Source: Paguma larvata
Taxonomy: Eukaryota; Chordata; Mammalia; Carnivora; Viverridae
DNA: 64,000 nucleotides
Assembly: GCA_030068075.1 (NCBI GenBank)
Contig: CM057841.1
Location: 32,963,030-33,027,029, forward strand
Direction: 5' to 3'
Part shown: positions 43,638-55,285 of the stretch, piece after piece
How positions within the stretch are numbered: the first letter of the stretch is position 1
How the letters are laid out: every line of letters begins with the position of its first letter
Program-made: the position numbers and the translations under genes
The notes under the pieces: generated by a model
What the model was told of the DNA's origin: nothing
Databases searched by the model: none
The model's input: the letters and a program-made list of their open reading frames with translations, nothing else

Positions 43638-45269
43638 CACTTAATATCATGATTGTTTGGTTTCCTCATCTATAAAATGGGAAAAGTAGAATCTACTTAT
43701 AGGGGTTACTGTGTGGGTTAAATGAGAAAACTTGTATATTAGTGACTGGCAGATAAATGTTCTTCCTTCTCTCTCATAAGACTTATTGCCCTGGCCAGCA
43801 TGTTAGCCTTCCTCCCGCCATGATCTGGTGGGGATAGCCCTGTTCGGTGGTGCTAAGGCTGAGTTGGCGGGATGAGGAAAATCTGCAGGTTGACAACTGG
43901 GTTGCCAAAGGAACTAGGCGCCAACCCAACTTTGCTTGGAGTGCTGGTCAGGGTCAACAATTCTCCATTGCCTGGGGGGCTCGTTAAAAATACGGATGTC
44001 AGGGCTCTCTGCAAGATTTAATGAATCAAAATGCCTAGGGAAGAATGTGCCTTTTAAACAAAATCCCCAGAAACTCCCTGGACTCAAGAGTTTGAGAACC
44101 AGTGGGCTGGCACGTGGAGAGGGATGCTGGGATGCAATCCCCAAAGCCCGCGACGACATGTGGGATCCTGGCAATCCAGGATCGTGGAACCGAAAAGGGA
44201 CACTAGTGGGAAGCTGGGTGAAATCTGAAGAAACAGCAGTAGTTCCGTTAATGGGTATTGTACCCAAGTTAATGTCTTAGTTTTGATCATTGTACCATAG
44301 TGATAGAAGATGTTAACATTAGCGAAAACTCAGTGAAGAGTAATAGGAACTCTCTGTACCATCATCACAACTCTTGTGTAAATCTCAAATTATTTCCCAG
44401 TAAAAATTAAAAAAACTAAAAGTTTATTTTGGCTCAGGGCCTGCCTTGCGCCTTTCCCCAGTGCAGTGGTGTACCAGAAGGCCCAGCCCGCAGGCTGCCT
44501 GGACTCTAAACTGGCATTAGCTAAGCAAGTGCTGGTAGCTGAGAGCCTCCCCATCCCCCACCCAAAATACCAGGTTCTGGGGAAGCACTGCTTCTTTTTC
44601 CTGCCACTCACACTGGGGCTTAAATGTCAACCTCAATGAATTACATTTTAATCTATGTTATCAACCTGGCCAAGGCCCTAATTGGATGCCAGGCACACCC
44701 GCTGAAGGGCATGCATAATGCATTAGCTGGGAGGCCACTAAAGCCTTTCATCGTGGGCCAGGGAAGGAGGAGGGAGAGAAGGAGAAGAGGAGAAGGAGGG
44801 AGAGAGGGGCAGGGGTATCAGTTGGAAAAGGAGGGCAAGCGGGTGGGTTGGAGGGGAGAGGAGAGAAGGGACCTGGAACAATCTTCCCAGACTTTAAGTT
44901 TAAAAACTTAATGGGCGCTCTCTAAGCCTCCGTTCCAGGACCACCCCTTCCAGAAAGTCTTCATTCCTTACCCGCCCGAGTCACCCGCAGGAAGCTCAGG
45001 CCCTCCTTCCCTTACTCTCCCACAGCACAGGATGCACCTCTGTCACACGTGACTAATCGCAAGGTCCTGGATTGTTTATTTAAACACCGCCCCCCCCCCA
45101 CCTTGAATCCTCTCCTTTTGGGGTAATGTCTAACTCGATGACAGATCACTCCTACCTGGCAGACTCTCTGCACACAGTAAGGGTTTGTCAAATGACTGAT
45201 TTTCACTCAAATTTCTAGCTCAGGCCAAACAAAGAAACGATCTTAGCGAATGAATACATCCACTTGAGC
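43638..45269. other. Intergenic with MIR and MER5-like remnants
   Basis: MIR-like 3' part in + orientation at about 43650-43760 and a MER5-like remnant at about 43940-44110 ('ctggggggctcgttaaaaata', 'gagtttgagaaccagtggg'). A purine-rich GAGAAGG tract lies at 44765-44820. Confidence 0.55.
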
Positions 45270-46470
45270 TCCCAAGCTCTGCCACCAAACTTGCTCCTGT
45301 TCCTCAAAGCCACCATCCATTCTGTCCAACCTCTGTCATCTTCTTCTGCCTGCCATCTCCCAAAGCCAAGAGCCACACAGGGAAGCAAACACAGTGATAG
45401 TAGAACCGAAAGGGGAAGTCTCCATTTCTTCAGGCATGCCTCATGCTACACAGCTAAGCGCAGAACACCCCCACCTTCCTCAGCCCTGTCCATGTGAGTT
45501 CCTGCTCCACTCCAACGATCTTGTCCAGGTTGCTAGCCAAATCCATGTGGTCAAAGCCAACTGGCACTTCTCTGTCTTCACCTTGACTGACCTGTAGCAG
45601 CATTGAGCTCCCCCACTTCCTTGATCTATGACCTTCTCTTGATTCCTGATACCACACCCTTCTGCTTTTCCTCCTTCCACATTAGCCACTTGGTGTCCAC
45701 TTGCTTTGATGAATCTCCCACCTTTGCCCAACCACTGAATGATGGGAGTCCCCAAGGCTCATTCCTCAGACTTCTGCTCTTCTCTGACTACTATTTCTAC
45801 TTAACATTATTCAGTTCCATGGCTTCAAATGCCATCAAACACTAATGGTTCCTAAACGAACATGTCCATCCTTGACTTACCTCTTAAGGTTCAAGCGTAA
45901 ATATTCACTTTGGTGTCCATAGATATCTATTGCTGCATTAAAAACTACCCCCAAATGTAATAGTTTGAAACAATAAATGTGTTACCTCGAGTTTCTGTGA
46001 GTCAGGAATCTGGATGCCACTTACCTGGATGCTTCTGGCTGATGTTCTCCAGCTGGCAGTGGGAGCCGCAGTCTCATCAGAAGGTGCGATGAGGGAGGGT
46101 CTGCTTCCAAGCTCACTCACATGGCTGTTCCATGGGAGTCTCTCCATAAACCCACAACATGGCGGCTTCCCTGGTTCAGAGAAAGTGAGAGAGAGGACAA
46201 GGAAGAGTACTCACGATAGAAGCCAGGGTCTTTTTGTAACCTGATCTCAGAAGTGACATTCCATCCCCTTTGCCCAATTTTGTTTGTTGGAAGGGAGTCG
46301 CTAAATCCAGCCCACCTCAAGGGGAGAAGATCACACAGAGCATGAATGGCAGGATCACTGATGGCCATCTTAAATAGGCATCTCTAACTAAACATGTCCG
46401 TGAAAGAACCCCCAATATTTCCCTCCCAAACTTGCTCCTCTCCACATCTTCTCTATCTTGGTAGCTAGTG
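45270..46470 (+). mobile_element. L2 LINE fragment split by an MLT1-type LTR
   Basis: Left part 45270-45910 shows L2 ORF2 blocks ('cccaaggctcattcctcaga', 'cttctgctcttctctgactac', 'ccatggcttcaaatgccatc'). The right part 46378-46470 continues in order ('ggcatctctaactaaacatgtcc', 'cccaaacttgctcctc'). Confidence 0.75.
45915..46377 (-). mobile_element. MLT1-type (ERVL-MaLR) LTR nested in L2
   Basis: In reverse: 'taagatggccatcagtgatcc' start, 'ctgagatcaggttacaaaaag', 'gccatgttgtgggtttatgg', 'ctgactcacagaaactcga', ending 'ttactattgctgcat'-like near 45915. The order matches MLT1-type LTRs. Confidence 0.75.
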
Positions 46471-48323
46471 CACCAGCATCAGAATGGAATGTACTATCAA
46501 CTTGGAGAAGCCAGAACTACATCTCCCAGAATCTCCTTAGTGCATGGTTCTGGGATAGAGTTGGCCAAAGTGGGGACTGGCACAGGATTTGGAAGAAGGA
46601 AGTGAAGCATCAGCGATTATTCTTGAAAGATCATATACATCACATATACTGCTGGGCAGACACAGAGGTACCTGGAGCTTTGCAGTTTGTCCCAATCTCC
46701 TCTGCTCTGTGTCTAGCTTATCTTCCCAACCGCTGACCAACAACGGACCAGCAGCTACCCCAGGCCTCCCTCCAGATGTGTGGCTGTGGTCCCAGGGAGG
46801 CAGCAGAAACCCAGAGGCAACGGCACCCCAGAGCCCTCTCCATGAGCTCTCCTCATGGGCTCATCTCGCTGGCTGGATACGCTTGGTTTCTTGGATGTCC
46901 CCACTGCTCCAATTTATTCACCTACACAGGGGCTTCAGGACTGTTGTTGGCTCTTTCTCTGACCCTTCAATTCACCCTTCCCCTTCCAAACTTCACTGCC
47001 CCAGCATCTCCCATTATAAGACAATGAATTCTTATAATGAATCCTTTATCCTATACTGCTGCCTTCTGTTTATCTCAGTTGAAGTGTCACCTGCTCAGAG
47101 AGGCCTTTCCTACATTCACCACCCTGTCACGTTCTAATTCCCCAGACCATCAGATTCTGACTGAGATCATTACTGGCCAACCTTACCGCTTTACTATGTC
47201 TTATCTGCACAATATTGTGTAATTGTGCTGCCAGGGATACTCCCGCAAAAAAGGGCATATTTATGCCTACTTTTCTGATGGGGAAATGAGAGCACAAAGA
47301 GGTGATGTGGTCTGCCCATGATCTCACAGAGTAAGCCATGAAACACATGGTAAAAGGGGGACCAGAAGCCAGTGCTGCCTGACTTCCAATCCAATCTCTC
47401 CATCACGCCTAACACCTCCCCGGGCCTGAAGCCGGCACCGGGAGAGCTTCTCCACATCTGGCCCAGTGTCTCCATCACAAGTACCTCACAGTGATTGTGA
47501 GCACTGAGCCTTTACTAAGTACTGCGACTTGCCTGCCCTAACAGATCTCAAAAGCCATCTCCCCTGAGGTGGATCTCTAGAGTAGAATCAAGGATGCTCA
47601 AGATTCTTTCAAGCAGAGGATCCATGTGTCCTCTCCAAGACTACCTGGGAGATTTCATTCTGGACCCGGAGCAGTGCCCTGCCGGGGCCTCTTTCTACCC
47701 CACTTCTCTCTCAGCTCACAGTCTCAGGTGGGCTGGCGGCCCGTCTCTCAATCCCACACAAAATCAACAACAGAAGGCGCCAGGTCACAGACCAAACCTG
47801 CCGCTGGGCAGTGTTTACCGCAGGGGCCAGGTGACTCACAGGCAGCAGGCTTCCCCTCTTCATGGCCCTCACCGGCTTCTAGGCAACTATATCTTGTGTT
47901 CCCCTGCAGTAGGGCTGGGTTGTGTCAGGCCTTCAGGGAGCTTCATTTGGAGCTCTTTTGAGGTTTATGCAACTTAGAAGCTATGTAGTCAGAGAAACAG
48001 ACTTGTAATACAGCAAGTCAAAGCGCCACAGAGAAGCCAGCATCACTACGATTACCTTCCTCTCCAGCGCCTGCTGGGTCCTTGCCTACTGCCCAAGGCT
48101 CTCTGAGGTCTGTTTTCAGACAGGACTCACTGTACAAAAGCTCTAATCCTCCCTCTCCCTGGAAGACATGGGCCCTTTTGCCTCTTTGCCTCAGCTCAGA
48201 GCATCGTCCCTTCCTGGTGACCTCTCCTTACCGCTTTACCTGGCTAATACCCTTGCCCAAAGGTACAGGTCAAAACCAATCAACCATTAACCACATAGTG
48301 GCTAAACAACATTTGTCCATTAC
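46471..48323. other. Intergenic with L2 and MIR patches
   Basis: L2-like patch at about 47000-47220 (+) and reverse MIR at about 47230-47420. The open frame 46589-47137 runs into the L2 patch and is not a gene. Confidence 0.5.
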
Positions 48324-48540
48324 CTTTTTTTTTTTTTAATGTTTATTTATTTTTGACAGACAGAGAGAGAAAGAGCACAGGGGAGGGGCAGAGAGAGAGG
48401 GAGATACAGAATCTGAATCAGGCTCCAGGATCTGAGCTGTCAGCACAGAGCCCAATGTCAGGGCTGGAACTTGAGAGCCATGAGATCATGACCTACGCTG
48501 AAGTTGGACGCTTAACCAACTGAGCCACCCAGGCACCCCG
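48324..48540 (-). mobile_element. CAN-SINE (reverse)
   Basis: A T-run of 14, 'aatgtttatttatttttgac', 'gaggggcagagagagaggg', 'ctgtcagcacagagccc', head 'ccaactgagccacccaggc'. Target duplication unclear. Confidence 0.93.
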
Positions 48541-48719
48541 TGAATTATCTTCTTTCAAGATTTAGAAAAATCACTACTTTTTCATCAATTTATATGTTCC
48601 AAAAATGTTTTCCCATCTGCTGTTGATCTATCAAAAGTTATGAGGTGGGCTGAATATAAAGCAGCTCCACTGTAGAGCTGTGGAAATAACCATACCTGGC
48701 ACACTTTGAGCTCTTCTTC

Positions 48720-48930
48720 TTTGCCTAGAGGTGTGCCAAGCACTTTCTGTGAGTTAAATACACTGACTTCTTTCAAAAGTCCTGGGAGGTAGCTATTGCT
48801 ATTATCCCCATTCTCTAGAAGAGAAAACTGAGGCTCAGAGATATTTTAAAACACACCTGTTCATTGCCCCTCAACATATTAATTAGCAAAGCCAGATTTT
48901 GAATCCTGGTCCCCAACTCTAGTCAAATGC
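48720..48930 (-). mobile_element. MIR remnant
   Basis: 'gtgccaagcactttctgtgag', 'attatccccattctctagaag', 'aaaactgaggctcagagata' are clear reverse MIR blocks. Confidence 0.85.
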
Positions 48931-49009
48931 TAAGCTGCACCCAGTCACAAAGAAAGCCCCAGGGCCGTGGAGAGGCTTGCCCTGCTCCTCCATACAAATG
49001 CTTCCTACA

Positions 49010-49180
49010 TTTTAATATGCATGGAAATCACCTGGGGTTCTAGTTAAAATGTATTAAAATGAAGATTTTGATTCTGTCGGTCTGGGGAAGGGCCCAAGAT
49101 TCTGCATCTCTAACAAGCCCCGAAGTGATGTTAATACCGAGTGTGGTGAGGCTCTATACCACACTGCACTTGGAAAGTAC
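49010..49180. mobile_element. MER5A-like hAT remnant
   Basis: 'atgcatggaaatcacctgggg', 'gattctgtcggtctggggaagggcc' in parts, and 'attctgcatctctaacaagc' form the MER5 core. Confidence 0.7.
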
Positions 49181-49699
49181 CTGCCCCTCTCACTCACATG
49201 AGATCTCCCTGGGTCTCTTGCTTTGAGTTCTTGCATTGAGCATAGACCACCCTTGCCATTGCAGGTAATAGAAAATCCAATTCAAACATTGGTTTCAGAC
49301 AAAAAAGGAATTTATTGATTCATGTAACTGAGAAGTCCTGGCTTCAGGCAAGGCTGTATCTAGACACTCTGATGATGTATTAGGACCTGGTTTCTCAAAA
49401 CTGCTCAGTTTGCACTTCATGTTGGCTTCATTTACAGACTCTGCATAGTGATATAAAGGCTGCCAGGGGAATGAAGACACAGTGGGATGGTCCTGACAAG
49501 CTGGAACATTCTCCTATGTGGCAGGCTCCAAGTGTCTCATCATCCCACACCGGACCTGGGTGTCCTTAAAAGTCTGAGTGGGCTAGTGATGCCAATGCCA
49601 CCAGGCAGATTTGCTAAAGAGCAGATAGAAATGAAATGGCCACACCCCGATGTGTTATAGTACATTTTCAGATCCCCTGGGTTGTTCTAGTCTTCCTCA
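49181..49699. other. Intergenic, nothing recognised
   Basis: No exon, RNA gene or repeat family identified. Confidence 0.5.
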
Positions 49700-50133
49700 A
49701 CTGTGGCAAATTGGTCCCAATTCTTCATTCTCCTGTAGCCATGTTATATATGCACATCTTTGCCATAGCTTCATAGTGGGTGGCGTGAGCCTCCCCACCT
49801 CACATGACCTGCTTTGGCCAATGGACATCAGAAAATGTGAAGTGAGCAGAGGCTGGAAACCTGCTTGCCCGGTCTGGCTTACTGTCTTGTGCCATGGTGA
49901 CCATGGAGTAGAGCACACATGTCCCCTGCGGCTACTGGCTTATGAAGATGAGAAATGTGGAATGAGCCTGTACCCAATCTGTAGCCTAGAGCCTGGGGCC
50001 CAGCCTAGCCCAGCTGAGTGGCAGCTGACCTGTAAGACTGTGAGCAAGAGAATAAAGATTGTTGTGTTAAGACACTGAGACTGAGTTGGGGTTTTTTTGT
50101 CACACGGCATCACTGTAGCAATAGCTAATACAC
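49700..50133 (+). mobile_element. MLT1-type (ERVL-MaLR) LTR
   Basis: 'gacctgctttggccaatgga', 'agcagaggctggaaacctgc', 'gtgagcaagagaataaaga' and 'catcactgtagcaatagctaata' follow the MLT1C-like LTR to its 3' end. Confidence 0.8.
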
Positions 50134-51146
50134 CAGCTTAATAATTCACCCTCAAGAACAGGACAATAAATTCTTCTCCTTCTGACCTCCCCACACAGTA
50201 CCTAGTATACACTCAGGTATCAGAAACAGCAAGACTCCTCCAGTCTAATTTCTCAATATGACAGATAGGGAAACTGAGGCTCAGAGAAATAAGGGATTTG
50301 TTTAAGATCACACTGAGTAGGTAGACCAGAACTGCCTGCTGAGTTCTGAGCCAGTGCCTTTTCCCTATCCCCTCTATCTTTCTTATTTCTTTATTCAGAG
50401 CCTCAGACAACATTCTCATGACCTGCACTGTCTTGACAAGCATGACCTCAAGACTCAGAGGTCCCACTTGACCCTGATCTTGCATCATGGGATGACTTTT
50501 GAAGGACCATGCACTCAAGGCCCTATATGGATGTCCAAGGTATGCTTCCCAGCCACAGCCTGCAGGACCACAGAGGTAGGTTATGTTCAAGGTCTGGGTA
50601 CAATCTGAGACATCAGTGATACAAGCAGGCCCACCTGCCCATGGGGTCTCAGGGTCTGTAGCTGGTGGGCTTTACACAGACCACATGAGAGAAGTCATAG
50701 CCAGGACCAGGGATCACACGTGCTGTAATTGGAGAGGAGAGTGGGTCAAAGTGGGCATTGGAAGGGAGCAGATAGGGGTCCATCTGCTCCTGAGGACCAC
50801 CTGGGATCAACCCCAAGGCAAGGCCAATTCCAACCATAAGGTACTTCCTACTTTCTGAGAAAATGGTTCCCCAGCAGCCTTGCTGAGGGAAGTGGGCGTT
50901 TGGCTCACAAGCCTGGTTGGCAGGCATGCAGCGCAGATGGGCTGTTGACAGCATCCCCCTCTTGCCCCCTCCTCAGAATACTCCGAAGGGGGAGTGAGCA
51001 TCAGCCCTGCCCGCACATCTTCTTCCGCCCCACATTCACGCAATCTGGCAGCATCTCTCATGTGAACCCCGCCCCCACTGATCTCTTCTGTCCATACTGG
51101 ATCTGTAGGTCCCCAGTCCCAACCAGCTTCAGTTATCACCTCAAAA
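50134..51146. other. Intergenic with a MIR patch
   Basis: Reverse MIR-like patch at about 50250-50350 ('gatagggaaactgaggctcag'). The remainder is unrecognised. Confidence 0.5.
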
Positions 51147-51751
51147 TCAGGGCTGGGACTAGGGTGAGGTGGGCGAGGCACAAAATTTATGGAGGTGCCA
51201 AAATTATTCAGCAAACAAGATAAATAATATTTTCATGCAATATTTTTAAAAATCAAAATTAATGCAAAAAATCCATGATAAGCAAATGCCAAAAATTTAT
51301 ACAAAAGACTGCCTCGGACAGGAATTTGAGGAAAATTAAGGCCTCGTCCTGCAAGTACAGGGCTAGATGTCCTCATTAAAAAAATTTTGGTATTTCATTC
51401 ATAATGGATTTTTTTGCATTATTAAAAATTTTTTAAATACTGCATTAAACTATTTATTTTAATTACTGATTTTTGGCCCCCACTTAAATTCTTTTTTTTT
51501 CCGAGAGAGAGAGAAAGGGAAAGAGAGAGAATGTGAGCGAGGAAAAGGGGAAGAGGAAAAGAGAGAGAAAATCTTAAGCAGGCTCCACACTCAGTGTAGA
51601 GCCCAACACAGGGCTTGATCCCACAACCCTGGGATCGTGAACTGACCTGAAATCAAGACTCAGATGCTGAATGACTGAGTCACCCAGGTGCCCCTTAAAT
51701 TCTCCATCCAAGGCAAGCACCTCACCTTCCTCATCTTGGTCCTGGTCCTAC
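51147..51751. mobile_element. Large palindromic hAT-like DNA element, right arm split by a SINE
   Basis: Left arm (51147-51310): 'cagggctgggactagggtgagg', 'gccaaaattattcagc', 'gcaatatttttaaaaatc', 'aatgcaaaaaatccatgat'. The right arm (about 51385-51492 plus 51694-51751) is its reverse complement: 'gatttttttgcattattaaaa', 'ctgatttttggccccc', then after the SINE 'cctcaccttcctcatcttgg' and 'cctggtccta'. A 70-base loop separates them. CAG-type ends suggest hAT; the family is not named. Confidence 0.7.
51493..51693 (-). mobile_element. CAN-SINE (reverse) nested in the palindromic element
   Basis: T-run, 'gagagagagagaaaggga', 'taagcaggctccacactc', head 'gactgagtcacccaggtgcccc'-type end. The perfect 10-bp duplication cttaaattct lies at 51483-51492 and 51694-51703. 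Confidence 0.9.
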
Positions 51752-52139
51752 AAACCCAAATGCGGTCACTCACCCTCCTTGGTCCTAGAAGTGCCTTCTC
51801 AATATTGTCAAGATACAAGCAAAACTCTTCTAAGTCCTCGTAATTGGATCTCTGGCCACTCCTCCATCCTAACCACTGGTAGTCAGCTGGAACACACCCA
51901 TATGGCCATAAGGGTTGTTAAAATACTGGAATACTTCCTAATCCAAAGCACCAGTACCTCACTCCAAGGGTCCCCTGTCATCCTAGCTCCTCTCCAAGGA
52001 TCCTGTCAGAACCTCCCACAATCCAGCAACCAAAGGACCAATGCCTGACCAACTCAGGACCCCCAGATTTTGCCCAAGCAATATTCTCAATAGCCACCTG
52101 TCTGGCCTCATCCTATGCCATATTTAATACGCCTAGTGG
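51752..52139. other. Intergenic, nothing recognised
   Basis: No exon, RNA gene or repeat family identified. Confidence 0.5.
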
Positions 52140-52760
52140 GGACAATTATTCAAATTAGAGTCCCCTTCTCACACTACATACACACATGCATTCCAGCCAA
52201 AGTAAAGACCTAAATATACACCTAAACAAAAACTGACCCTAAAAGCTTTTACAAGTACATTTAGGAAGTTTTTAAAATATAGGTTGGGAAAAGGCTTCCT
52301 GAGCAGAATATAATGCCATATTGGAAAACTGGGAGAAAATATTTGCAAGAAATAACAGATAATACCATGATATGTAAAGAGCTCCTATCAATCAATGAAA
52401 TGACAAAGAACCCAAAAGAAAAATGGGCAAAGCATATGAATGGGCAATGCCAGAAGAGGAAATAAAGATAGTCAATAAACACAAATAAAGTTGTTTAATT
52501 TCACCGGAACTCAAGGAATAGAATTAAAATAACACTGAGATCATTGTAACTCAGTCGCCAAGATTGTAAGATTGTGAACATTCAGCATTGGCAAACAAAG
52601 ATGTAGTGAAACAAGTACTCTGTTGGTGAGAGTGAAAGTGATTTAAAAAAATTTTTTTGAAGGGATAATTTGGCAATATTTAAGGGTTTTAGAGGAGAAG
52701 GGGAATACTGGTTCCAATATATAAATACCTATATGTAAATTCCCTTAGCCCTGGAGATGG
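52140..52760 (+). mobile_element. L1 ORF2 3' fragment
   Basis: 'aactgggagaaaatatttgc', 'atatgtaaagagctcctatca', 'aaaatgggcaaagcatatgaa' and 'ggtgagagtgaaagtg' are in L1 ORF2 order. Full of stops. Confidence 0.85.
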
Positions 52761-52959
52761 AGCAAGGCCATGGTCACTAATGTGGATACCCCACAAAGAA
52801 AAGATCAGAGAGCCATGGGGGAAGAAGAGCCCAGGAAGCTAGTGGGTAGCAAACACAAAGTCTTCAGTTAGAGGTCTTCTACCTCACCATGATGTCCAAA
52901 ATGAGCTAGCCCAAGCCTACAAGACACTTGGGTCAGTCAATAAAAGCTCACTGCTTCTA

Positions 52960-53390
52960 GGTCAAGTCCCAGCTCCTTAGTGTACATACCAGGCCTTTTA
53001 TGAACCAGTCCTTGCTCTCTCTCTACCCTCATTCCCTGTTGCTCCAACTCATATTCCACATCACAGCCATTTCTGGACTGAGCACACCATATTCCACTTC
53101 ATGCATTCCACCCCTAACCTCTAACGTGCCCTTTTCTTAATCTTCATCAGGACAGTAGCCTCCAGTCCTTCAGAGCCTGCCTCAGACATTCCTTCCTCCA
53201 GGAAACCCTTCCAACCTCCTCTCAGGTTGGTTGAGGAGACTCTTCTCTGCAATCCTGTGACACACTGTGTCCTGGCCTCTCACTCAGAGCTCTTAGTGGC
53301 CTGCTTCCCTACTCTGCCATGAGCTTCTGGAGGACAGACACTTTGCCCTGGGCAAATCTGATCTCTGATGCGGAATCATAGGATAGTGAT
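52960..53390 (+). mobile_element. L2 LINE 3' fragment
   Basis: 'ttcagagcctgcctcagaca', 'cttcctccaggaaaccctt', 'gagcttctggaggacagacac' follow the L2 3' end. Confidence 0.7.
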
Positions 53391-54384
53391 GGAGCATCTA
53401 CCACTTGTCAAATACATATCAGACCCAGGCAGTATAGTGATGAAGAGAAGTCCCTGTTCTTGTGGAGCTTACTTCAAATGGGAGAGAGAGAGTAGATGTT
53501 TTAATTAGTTCATTAAAGGATGGATTGTTATCAATGTTTGAAATAAATAGAGAATAGGTGAGTAGCTGTAGGTAGAGCTGTCAGGGAGGCCTCTCTGAGG
53601 AGGTGGCATCTTAGGTGAGACCTGAAGGGTGAGAAGCTGGCTGTGAGATGAGCCAGGAGAAAATGATGAGGGCAAAGCCTGTGCGATCAGAATCACATAT
53701 TGACTGGAGGGCAAGTACAACTGTAATGGGATGCCATTGAAGAGTTCTGACTTCTAATCCCTCTGGCTGTTATGTGAGGGACTTGGGGGATGCAAGTGCA
53801 AAAGTGGGGACACTAGGTGGTTAATTCCCCTAAATGCGATAATGATGATGGATGTTCAGGTAGAAGTAGAGAAGTAAAAATGTATTACAGAAAGATCTGA
53901 AATCTCAGTGGTAAGTTAACACTCATCACATGTACGCATAGTTTATTTCTCACCCACATAAAAGTCCAGTATGGGGAGGGCAGCCCTTCATCTTGGAGCT
54001 CTGTCATCTGGAACACATGGCCTCCAATGTACTGAAAGAGAGGGGCAAACGAGGCCTCACGGTTCTTTACTGCCTTGACCAGTAAGTGCTTTGCGTCACC
54101 TCTGCTCATAATTCATTGGCCAGAACCAGTCACATGACTCCATCCACAAAATGGGAAATGCAGAGGGGAATGTGAGCTAGCCGGTGAGCACTTTGTGGAC
54201 CACAGAAATGGATTTGTTTTTGGAGATAGAGGTGATCTGACTTGATGGATCAGGTGTGGGAGCGGGAGGTGTTGGTGGGGAGGCAATGGGAAGAGTCAGA
54301 GACAATTCCCAGGTTTCTGGCCTTGGCAACTGGGTATAGAGTTATCACATCCAAAAAGAAACTGCTCTTTCCCTACCATGGACC
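53391..54384. other. Intergenic with an old unassigned repeat
   Basis: 53440-53780 resembles a common ancient LINE-like repeat ('gaggcctctctgaggaggtgg', 'gggatgccattgaagagttct') whose family I cannot name. No gene seen. Confidence 0.5.
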
Positions 54385-55285
54385 TGATTTCTTTCTCCAT
54401 CTTAGTTGTTGGCAAGTCCATGCTTCTGGTTGCCCAGCTCAAAAACCTTGGCATCTTTCTTGAATTTCTACACTTTAAGTGGGTGAATTATATGGCTATA
54501 ATTATTGTGATGCTATATCACAATAAAGCTGTAGGTAGGTAGGTAGGTAGGTAGACAGATAGATAGACAGACAGACATCTCCAGAATCTGATCACTTCCT
54601 TTACCTCTACTGTTGCTACTTTGGCCCACGTCCTACCATCTTGCCCCCTGGGCCATGACCACATGGTGGCCAGAGTGATTCTGTTACAATGTAAAGCAGA
54701 TTAAATCATTCTTCTGCTAAAAACCCTCCAAGGGCTCCTGTCTCAGCATTAAAGCCACATTCCTTACAACAGCCCACAAAGCCCTACACACTCTGACCTC
54801 TCCTGCTTCACCCTCGGCTGACCTCCTCTTCTGATCTTCCTCACAAACTCTTGGGCAGTCACACAGTCTCCTTACCATTCCTCAAATGCACCAGACATGT
54901 TCTCATCTCCGGGCCTTTGCATTCGCTGTTTCCCTTAGCCTGGTCTGCCAGACATCTGCATGGCTCACTCCTCCACCTCCTTCTCCATTCTTTGCTCAAA
55001 TTTTACCTTCATAGTAAGGCCTCACTGACTAACCTATTTAAAATTGCAACCCTACCTCAGTATGTTTAATCCTTTACTATACTCAGCGTTTTTTATGGCA
55101 TTTGTCACCTCTGACATACTATCTAGTCAACTTATTTGTTGTACCTGTTGTTTGTCATTCTGTCTCTCCCAACTCAAACGTAAACTTCAAGAGGACAGGT
55201 ACCATTATTTTGTCCTCTGATGCATTCCTAGCACTTAGTGGACACTAAGTAAACGATTGCTGGTCAAGTAAATGAACATGTGAAA
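54385..55285 (+). mobile_element. L2 LINE fragment with a nested L1 end
   Basis: About 830 bases of L2: 'aaaaaccttggcatctttctt', 'ccagaatctgatcacttcc', 'aaaaaccctccaagggctcc', 'cctttgcattcgctgtttccc', 'cacttagtggacactaagtaa'. A foreign block at 54468-54577 interrupts it. Confidence 0.85.
54468..54577 (+). mobile_element. Short L1-type 3' end with (TAGG)n/(TAGA)n tail
   Basis: 'actttaagtgggtgaattata' and 'atatcacaataaagctgt' resemble an L1 3' end. The tail has become a tetranucleotide microsatellite (54531-54577: TAGG units, then GATA/GACA). It breaks an L2 between 'tttctac' and 'catctccagaatctg'. Confidence 0.65.

Noticed and set aside
46589..47137. 182-codon open frame, + strand
   Set aside because: Its second half is L2 sequence and the first half matches no protein family I recognise.
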